Positions 58,741 through 64,000 of a stretch of DNA of 64,000 nt are shown here, piece after piece (position 1 is the first letter of the stretch; each line of letters opens with the position of its first letter). The DNA lies in contig CAZHMB010000001.1 in the NCBI GenBank assembly GCA_964533515.1, positions 1 to 64,000 of the forward strand, read 5' to 3'. The notes beneath the pieces were generated by a model. The model searched no databases. It saw nothing but the letters and a program-made list of their open reading frames with translations, and had not been told where the DNA came from. Made by a program: the position numbers and the translations under genes. This DNA comes from CAZHMB01 sp964533515. GTDB lineage: Archaea; Nanobdellota; Nanobdellia; Pacearchaeales; GW2011-AR1.

Positions 58741-59822
58741 GTGAAGAATCGTCCAAAGATGTTTACAAAAGACCTCTTGATAATCTTTAGTGTCCTTATT
58801 CTTACCAATCTCTCCATTGTCCTCGTTTTTATATCCTTTACAGAATACCTTTTCCTGCACAATTCACAAGAATCGCATAGTCCCTTTATTCCTCCGCTCT
58901 CTATACTTTTTAATGCCCTCTCATGATTCTCTTTGAACAAGGAAGCGTAATCATCTTTAAGAAGATTACCCAAAATGCCTTTCAATCCGTAATCCATACA
59001 ACACACAGTCACATCTCCAGATGGTAGCAATATATTTCGTTGAAGAAGTGGACTATCTGCACAATAATATTCTCCACTTCTTTTCTCAAACTCGGTGAAC
59101 TCTTTTACATTTGACCTATTTTCTATTATGCCTTTTACCACTTTTACTTTACATCTTTTTAGAATATTTATAATATCCTTGTGTATGGTGTCAAAATAAA
59201 CTAGACTAAACTTATCCTTATCTACCCTATTTGTGGGCTGATTCTTTAGAATAAACTCTAATAACTCTAGATAATCATTGTCTACATTAATCCTTGTTTT
59301 ATCCTCATTGTCTGGGATATGAATAGTAAAAAAGAAGAATGGCAAGTCTTTTAGACGAAGATAGTCTTTCTTCGTTAATCCCACTAGTGTTGTATATATA
59401 GATACATTGTCATGTCCTTCAGAAAAAGTATGTAATATCATTTCTGTGCAATCCGGATTTAAGAATGGTTCCGCCATTCCTGCGAAGTTGATTGTAATAT
59501 CTTTGGGTATTTTGGATAGACATGTTTTAAAATTATCTAAAGTAAGAACCATTTCATTTGATCTTTTTAAATAATTATTAATAAGTAATTTTTGTGGACA
59601 ATAGGAACAATTATTTCTACATCCAATTCTTGTTGTAATGTCCATTCCTTTTTTACTATCTGGTTTTGCTTTCGTCTTCTTGGCTGTCTCGCTTTGCAAG
59701 CCACCGGTTCCACCCCGACGATTTTCGTGTTTATGAGAACTATCCCCACTTATTACACTACCCCTTTTCGCACCAAAGCCCTCTAGCCCTCCAGCTTGCA
59801 ACACTTCTTCGTTTCCTTCCAT
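58719..59822 (-). CDS. Radical SAM/SPASM-domain protein with unusual N-terminus
   Basis: A 367-residue radical SAM protein. The 4Fe-4S motif is CRNNCSYC at about residue 68. The C-terminal SPASM-type region has SGDVTVCCMDYGLKGILGNLL and CDSCELCRKR for auxiliary clusters. The first 58 residues are Gly/Lys/Ser/Glu-rich with no match to the family, and the underlying DNA is visibly richer in G+C. A TTTATAAA element about 22-30 bases upstream of 59822 supports the long start. The last residues read over the methyltransferase remnant. Substrate unknown. Confidence 0.8.
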   Translation of the reverse strand: MEGNEEVLQAGGLEGFGAKRGSVISGDSSHKHENRRGGTGGLQSETAKKTKAKPDSKKGMDITTRIGCRNNCSYCPQKLLINNYLKRSNEMVLTLDNFKTCLSKIPKDITINFAGMAEPFLNPDCTEMILHTFSEGHDNVSIYTTLVGLTKKDYLRLKDLPFFFFTIHIPDNEDKTRINVDNDYLELLEFILKNQPTNRVDKDKFSLVYFDTIHKDIINILKRCKVKVVKGIIENRSNVKEFTEFEKRSGEYYCADSPLLQRNILLPSGDVTVCCMDYGLKGILGNLLKDDYASLFKENHERALKSIESGGIKGLCDSCELCRKRYSVKDIKTRTMERLVRIRTLKIIKRSFVNIFGRFFTKTYLKH

Positions 59823-59841
59823 AAAATAATTGTCTAAATAA

Positions 59842-59853
59842 ACTTTATAAATC
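59842..59853 (-). promoter_or_regulatory. TATA element of the radical-SAM gene
   Basis: ATTTATAAAG (minus strand) about 22-30 bases upstream of the ATG at 59822; sets the start of the unusual N-terminal extension. Nothing else was found in the 123-base gap. Confidence 0.45.
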
Positions 59854-59945
59854 TAACTTTTTCATCTATTCTCCTGTAGCCCCTTTTTGACATTTCATAA
59901 TTTTAAAAAGGTAATGGGATGCAACTATTTTTCAGTTTTAATTAA

Positions 59946-60887
59946 TTACCAGGCAGAGTAGAAAGATTGCCGGATACCAGATTCAAATTTTCCACTGGCC
60001 GACCCATGTTCAAAAAAAGGGGGGTGCGCATGCCTGCAATCAGTGGTGATATTTTCAGCTAATTGCATAATAAACAACTTGTTAAGAAGCCAGTCAGAAC
60101 CAAGATATCTCAGAGATGGATTTTTTGTTAAGAAGTGATTAAATATCATCAACTGTTTTTTATTCAGAAGATAGCAACAAGTGGTATTAGTGGCCGGTCT
60201 TGAGTAATGTCTGAATTCAGCAGACCTTCGAGTCTCTAACTCGCCAAGCCCCAAAGAGTCTAAGTCAAAGCCCCCACCTAAATCCATATACAAAGGACTT
60301 TTTGTGGTGTTCTTAAGTTGTAACAATAGATTATGCAATTTTATAACAGAGTCCTTTTTGAAGATAGCGTCATCTTCAAAAACCAACAGGTAGTCAGTAT
60401 TTCCATATAAAGAATTATCTATGGCACTCAGATGTTTATTCGATAGTATCATTTCTATTGCACAAGATTTTAACCACCCACGTAAACGTCTAGGATGAGA
60501 ATATTTGATAATTGATTTAATAACAAACTTCGCGAAATGAAAGGGCAAAAAGGGATTTCTAACCTTTCTATATCTCGCCCATTCTCTGTCTAGTTTCCAG
60601 TACATAATGTCTCTAAAGATGCCCATCTTTAAACTCACCGGCCTTATTTTGGGTTGGTATCCGATTTCATCTATTGTTGTTTCTATATTAGGAGTAAGTT
60701 TTTTGGAAAGAGAGGCTATGTTGGGCCTTATTTTATTCAGCCGGGCCTTATCATTATTATGGATTAGTGCAATCGTCAGTTTTATTTTTCTAAAAGACTC
60801 CCGGTCATTATTCAGATGGCCCATACAAATCAGGCAATTTACCCCTTTATATATTTTAGGGTCAATCACCTTTACTGTACAATCCAC
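59946..60887 (-). CDS. Glycosyltransferase, GT25-like
   Basis: A 313-residue protein with a GT25/LPS-transferase-like layout. An N-terminal segment, VNCLICMGHLNNDRESF, is followed by a central acidic metal-binding motif LLVFEDDAIFKKDS (EDD), then TTCCYLLNKKQL and GSDWLLNKLF. Several cysteines are present. It is the only GT25-like enzyme in the locus. Start ATG 60887 is the first; a CTTTTTTTTA region lies upstream. Confidence 0.72.
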   Translation of the reverse strand: MDCTVKVIDPKIYKGVNCLICMGHLNNDRESFRKIKLTIALIHNNDKARLNKIRPNIASLSKKLTPNIETTIDEIGYQPKIRPVSLKMGIFRDIMYWKLDREWARYRKVRNPFLPFHFAKFVIKSIIKYSHPRRLRGWLKSCAIEMILSNKHLSAIDNSLYGNTDYLLVFEDDAIFKKDSVIKLHNLLLQLKNTTKSPLYMDLGGGFDLDSLGLGELETRRSAEFRHYSRPATNTTCCYLLNKKQLMIFNHFLTKNPSLRYLGSDWLLNKLFIMQLAENITTDCRHAHPPFFEHGSASGKFESGIRQSFYSAW

Positions 60888-60952
60888 GGGCAGATGTCCC
60901 TTGCCTCTACAGTAAAAAAAAGATTTATAAATATGTTTAAATTTGAGAGTCT

Positions 60953-62008
60953 ATGAAAATCAGAGAAGTATTTAATTCAGATAAACTTCTTGCAATAGCC
61001 CCCTTTGTTGCAAAATATACATCTAAATATGGAACAATATTATATGATCTAAAAAGTTTAATACATTCCCATATCCTAAAAACAAAGATTACTAAAGAAC
61101 CAAATATGAAAGATGTTATTAAAAATGGGCTCCTAATAGGAACGACAACAATATGTAATGGTAATTGTACCTTTTGCCCATATAGATATTTTGAAGATAA
61201 GAAAGAGTCTATGGATTTTAATACATTTAAAAAAATAATTGATGATTACTATTCATGTGGAGGGAGAAAAGTAGAATTAACTCCAACCCAGGGAGAGCCA
61301 TTGCTTGATAGGGGATTTTTCGAAAAAATAAAATACCTAAACAAAAAAGGTATTTCTTGTACATTTTGCACAAACGGCATCTTGTTAGAAAGAAACATAG
61401 AAAAACTTATAAAATTAAAAGTGAAAGATATAGCGATAGATATTGGGGACATAATACCCGAAAATGACTCTAAGGTTTTTCAAATACCAATAGAATTGTC
61501 TAAAAAGAAAATTAATTCAATTCTAAAGTTACTAGAGAGAGCAAAAGAAACTGGGTGGGATGCTAGAATTTCCATCTTTTTTAGACCACTAAGAAGCCCA
61601 TCAAAAGTTTTTAAAGATTTAAAGAAGTCTAAATTTTGGAAGTATTATAAAGAAGGATTATTATATTTTCAATTTTTGCAAGTATACGATAACTGGGGTG
61701 GAAGTATTACAAAAAAAGATTTGATAGGAAATCAGGAGCTTAAAAGACCAACAGGTATAAGAAAATTTCCCTGTGCTAATTTCTATAAATTGGCTTTTCT
61801 TCCCAATGGCGACGCTAGGGTCTGTGGATGTCGTTGTGATAAAACACTTAAAGATGATTTGGTTGTTGGAAACATAAATGAAATAAGTCTAAAGGATATT
61901 ATAAAATCAAAGAGATGGAAAGACATTATCAAAAACAGTAAAGGGGGGGAACTTCCAAGCGTATGCAAAAAGTGTAGCTTTTTTGAACCAATATTTAAAA
62001 ATGATTAA
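60953..62008 (+). CDS. Radical SAM/SPASM-domain protein
   Basis: A 351-residue radical SAM protein. The cluster motif CNGNCTFCPY begins near residue 69, then GGRKVELTPTQGEPLLD (the GGEP-like SAM-binding segment). The C-terminal SPASM region has FPCANFYKLAFLPNGDARVCGCRC and SVCKKCSFF. It is similar in plan to the radical SAM protein at 58719-59822, and both are next to glycosyltransferases. TTTATAAATA about 25 bases upstream fits the ATG. Confidence 0.85.
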   Translation: MKIREVFNSDKLLAIAPFVAKYTSKYGTILYDLKSLIHSHILKTKITKEPNMKDVIKNGLLIGTTTICNGNCTFCPYRYFEDKKESMDFNTFKKIIDDYYSCGGRKVELTPTQGEPLLDRGFFEKIKYLNKKGISCTFCTNGILLERNIEKLIKLKVKDIAIDIGDIIPENDSKVFQIPIELSKKKINSILKLLERAKETGWDARISIFFRPLRSPSKVFKDLKKSKFWKYYKEGLLYFQFLQVYDNWGGSITKKDLIGNQELKRPTGIRKFPCANFYKLAFLPNGDARVCGCRCDKTLKDDLVVGNINEISLKDIIKSKRWKDIIKNSKGGELPSVCKKCSFFEPIFKND

Positions 62009-62058
62009 ATTGTCAAAACGTTTAGAAAAAAATAGAACTAATAATAAAAAATGGGGAA

Positions 62059-62077
62059 AATCAGAGTTTCTCTGATT
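62059..62077 (+). promoter_or_regulatory. Leader hairpin before the GT4-type gene
   Basis: A perfect 8-bp stem AATCAGAG-TTT-CTCTGATT about 30-45 bases before the ATG at 62104. It may stop transcription from the radical-SAM gene or affect initiation of the next gene. Confidence 0.35.
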
Positions 62078-62103
62078 AGGAATAAAAAGGAAATTACTTG
62101 ACA

Positions 62104-63207
62104 ATGAAGAAGATAAAAATTTATTTGCAAAAACCTTGGAGATTTTCTGAAGATTCACAATATTATGAATCTCTTTGTGGGGAACCTCCAAAAGGAATTG
62201 AATATGTTTCTCAAAATAAAACTCAGCTACTTCAAAAGGGTAGTCGGGTGGCGATATTTGATTTAGTAAAAATATTAATAAGAAAATTGGTTGATAAATT
62301 TTATCCTTCTATGCCCAATGCACATTATGACAAAGATGCAGGCAAGTACGATCTTATCCACTGCATTAGGTGTATTCCTAAGACAAAGAAACCATGGGTT
62401 TGCGATCTTGAATTTGCGGGAAGCTTGTGGATCAAGGGCTATGGAACCTTAAAAGATAAAAAAAAGGTTCTTGGATATCTAAAGAGCCCTTATTGCAAAA
62501 AAATTCTTCCGTGGACAAAATGGTGTGCGAGGGAGATACAAAGAATTTTTCCAGAGATAAGTGATAAGGTGGAAGTTGTTTATCCGGCTATTAGAGAAAG
62601 AAAATTTAAGAAGTTGAAAACAGGAAAGACCATTCTGCTTTATGTTTCAAGAAGATTTTATTTCAAAGGAGGTTTATATGCTTTAGAGACCATGGATAAA
62701 ATAACTAAAAAAAATAAAAATGTTGAGGGGTGGGTTGTTTCAGATGTGCCAAAAGAGATCTATGATAAATACCGGGCAAACCCCCAGATAAAATTTATTG
62801 GAACAAAATCACATGCAGAACTTTTCGAAGAGATTTATCCTAAAGCAGATATTTTTTTATATCCTAGTTTCACAGATACTTTTGGCTATGTAATTTTAGA
62901 GGCGATGAGTTTTGGATTACCAGTTATAAGTGCCAGCGGACAATCGCGAAAAGAGTTAATAGAAGATAATGTCACCGGGAGGATAATTGAGTCGGGGTTG
63001 GGTCCAAATCCAGATCCCAGAGATTTGGAAAAGCTAGATGAAAAGATAGTAAATAAATTAGTTAATGCCACGTTTAAACTCATTAAAAATAAGGGTTTAA
63101 GAGACAAAATGTCTAAGAAGTGCATAGCTGAAACGACCATTGGTAAATTTTCTATTGAGAGAAGAAATAAAAAATTAAAAAAGATAATTTCGGAGGCGTT
63201 AAGATGA
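62104..63207 (+). CDS. GT4-family glycosyltransferase
   Basis: A 367-residue GT-B fold glycosyltransferase. The C-terminal donor site has the signature DIFLYPSFTDTFGYVILEAMSFGLPVISASG (E-x7-E) and an earlier RFYFKGGLYALETM. I start at MKKIKIYLQKPW (62104) and not at a non-ATG codon two triplets earlier. Overlaps the following gene by ATGA, with a GGAGG ribosome-binding site for that gene inside its end. Confidence 0.86.
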   Translation: MKKIKIYLQKPWRFSEDSQYYESLCGEPPKGIEYVSQNKTQLLQKGSRVAIFDLVKILIRKLVDKFYPSMPNAHYDKDAGKYDLIHCIRCIPKTKKPWVCDLEFAGSLWIKGYGTLKDKKKVLGYLKSPYCKKILPWTKWCAREIQRIFPEISDKVEVVYPAIRERKFKKLKTGKTILLYVSRRFYFKGGLYALETMDKITKKNKNVEGWVVSDVPKEIYDKYRANPQIKFIGTKSHAELFEEIYPKADIFLYPSFTDTFGYVILEAMSFGLPVISASGQSRKELIEDNVTGRIIESGLGPNPDPRDLEKLDEKIVNKLVNATFKLIKNKGLRDKMSKKCIAETTIGKFSIERRNKKLKKIISEALR

Positions 63208-64000
63208 AAGATGGAAATGAGAAATTTGACTTGCTTTTTCTTTGCCATGAAAAAGATGTTGATGCCCTAAGGAGAAACCTAGATTATGCTCGAAAGAATG
63301 TTGGGGGGTATCGAAAAATTTTTGTTCTTAGCAAGGAGAATTTCTTTAAAGAAGACAAGGACTTGATTTTTATAGATGAGAAAATATTTCCATTCAATAA
63401 GGAAGAGATTGCTAAGTACGCCCCAGAAGGTCGGGCGGGGTGGTATTTTCAACAGTTCCTTAAACTCTATTTTATTGAGGCGATGGGCAAGAAGTGTTTA
63501 GACAATGTCTTAATCATAGATGCAGACTGCGCGTTTATAAGAAAAACAAGTTTTTTCAGGGGTAAGAAACCGCTGTATAATTTTGAAATAGGGTATCATG
63601 ACCCCTACTATAAAATCTTGGAGAAAGTATTTGGATTTGGTAAACAAGATTCCAATTTGTCTGGAACAGTGCACCATCTGATGTATCAAAGAAAATACAT
63701 GTCTGAAATCTTAAATTTTGTGCGTAAAAGAAGTGGAAATGAACTTTGGAAGGAGATCATGGACAAAGCAAATAAGAACACGATTTCAGGATTCTCAGAA
63801 CAGGACCTCTATTTTAACTACATTCTTAAATTTCACAAGGATAAGATAAAAATAAGAAGGATAAAATTCATTGATTTCCCCTACAATAGTAGATTTTGGG
63901 TTTGGCTATTTAAGCATCTGGGCTATAGTTATATTGCATCCCACGATTATCTTCAAAAAAAAAGATTTTCTGCAACAAGAAGTCTTTTAATTGAATTTCT
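63204..64000 (+). CDS. Glycosyltransferase-like protein (DUF6492 type), partial
   Basis: The frame begins MKDGNEKFDLLFLCHEKDVD at 63204, with a Shine-Dalgarno GGAGG eight bases upstream, and stays open to the window end (265 codons, 3' end missing). The segments LLFLCHEKDVDALRRNLDYA, GWYFQQFLKLYFIEAMG and the DADCAF metal-binding motif resemble the DUF6492 glycosyltransferase-like family. Coupled to the GT4 gene by ATGA. Confidence 0.72.
   Translation, partial: MKDGNEKFDLLFLCHEKDVDALRRNLDYARKNVGGYRKIFVLSKENFFKEDKDLIFIDEKIFPFNKEEIAKYAPEGRAGWYFQQFLKLYFIEAMGKKCLDNVLIIDADCAFIRKTSFFRGKKPLYNFEIGYHDPYYKILEKVFGFGKQDSNLSGTVHHLMYQRKYMSEILNFVRKRSGNELWKEIMDKANKNTISGFSEQDLYFNYILKFHKDKIKIRRIKFIDFPYNSRFWVWLFKHLGYSYIASHDYLQKKRFSATRSLLIEF

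Overview
The window looks like a chromosome segment of a small-genome DPANN archaeon, most plausibly of the Pacearchaeota/Woesearchaeota type. The evidence is an AT-rich base composition, archaeal-type ribosomal proteins in the classical archaeal order, archaeal translation and RNA-processing proteins (prefoldin alpha, Sm-like protein, tRNA-splicing endonuclease, RNase Z, SUI1), intron-containing tRNA genes, TATA boxes about 25 nt upstream of start codons at operon heads, and an AMP-pathway enzyme pair (AMP phosphorylase and ribose-1,5-bisphosphate isomerase). The exact lineage is an inference from gene content; no rRNA gene is present.

Layout. 1-2.0 kb: end of the uL1-uL10-P1 stalk operon. 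2.1-13.7 kb: an XPD-like helicase, tRNA-Ser, AMP phosphorylase with an AI-2E-type permease, a metallo-beta-lactamase-fold hydrolase, a TrmB regulator with a candidate operator, three orphan genes, and a bacterial-type leucyl-tRNA synthetase. 13.7-22.9 kb: RNA-processing and translation genes (EndA, eS17, tRNA-CAT, glycyl-tRNA synthetase, tRNA-Cys, tRNA-Arg, RNase Z, Sm-like protein) mixed with small proteins, including a Lys/Ala-repeat histone-H1-like protein. 22.9-37.3 kb: the large S10/spc-type ribosomal operon from uL3 to SecY, with two extra lineage-type genes and recurrent short leader elements. 37.3-49.8 kb: EMC3/YidC-like insertase, prefoldin, R15P isomerase, SpoIIM-like protein, a GlcNAc-1-P transferase, PheRS alpha/beta, tRNA-Thr, intron-bearing tRNA-Gln and tRNA-Glu, a membrane-anchored PLD/hydrolase pair, and endonuclease III. 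49.8-64 kb: a surface-glycan locus (GT26, GDP-mannose-epimerase-like protein, STT3/AglB, SMR-like flippase, GT2, GT39/83-like transferase, two radical-SAM/SPASM proteins, further glycosyltransferases) with signs of rearrangement. The last gene runs off the window.

How it fits together. Translation dominates: ribosomal proteins, three aminoacyl-tRNA synthetases, seven tRNA genes, and the enzymes needed to mature those tRNAs (EndA for the introns, RNase Z for the 3' ends). The glycan locus contains a lipid-carrier GlcNAc transferase, a polyprenyl-phosphate sugar synthase with a flippase-like partner, and the oligosaccharyltransferase, which is a plausible core for protein N-glycosylation. No mobile element, CRISPR array, rRNA or replication origin was seen. 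No stretch longer than about 300 bases lacks a gene.

The observations most worth a second look are: a tRNA whose G19-C56 tertiary pair appears replaced by U19-A56; a tRNA-Ser downstream segment that shares both ends with the intron of tRNA-Gln and carries a copy of the tRNA-Ser 3' end; a recurring short leader ORF/motif in front of several ribosomal genes; an alpha/beta hydrolase with Tyr at the catalytic His position; and a bidirectional promoter driving a 25-residue membrane peptide opposite endA.
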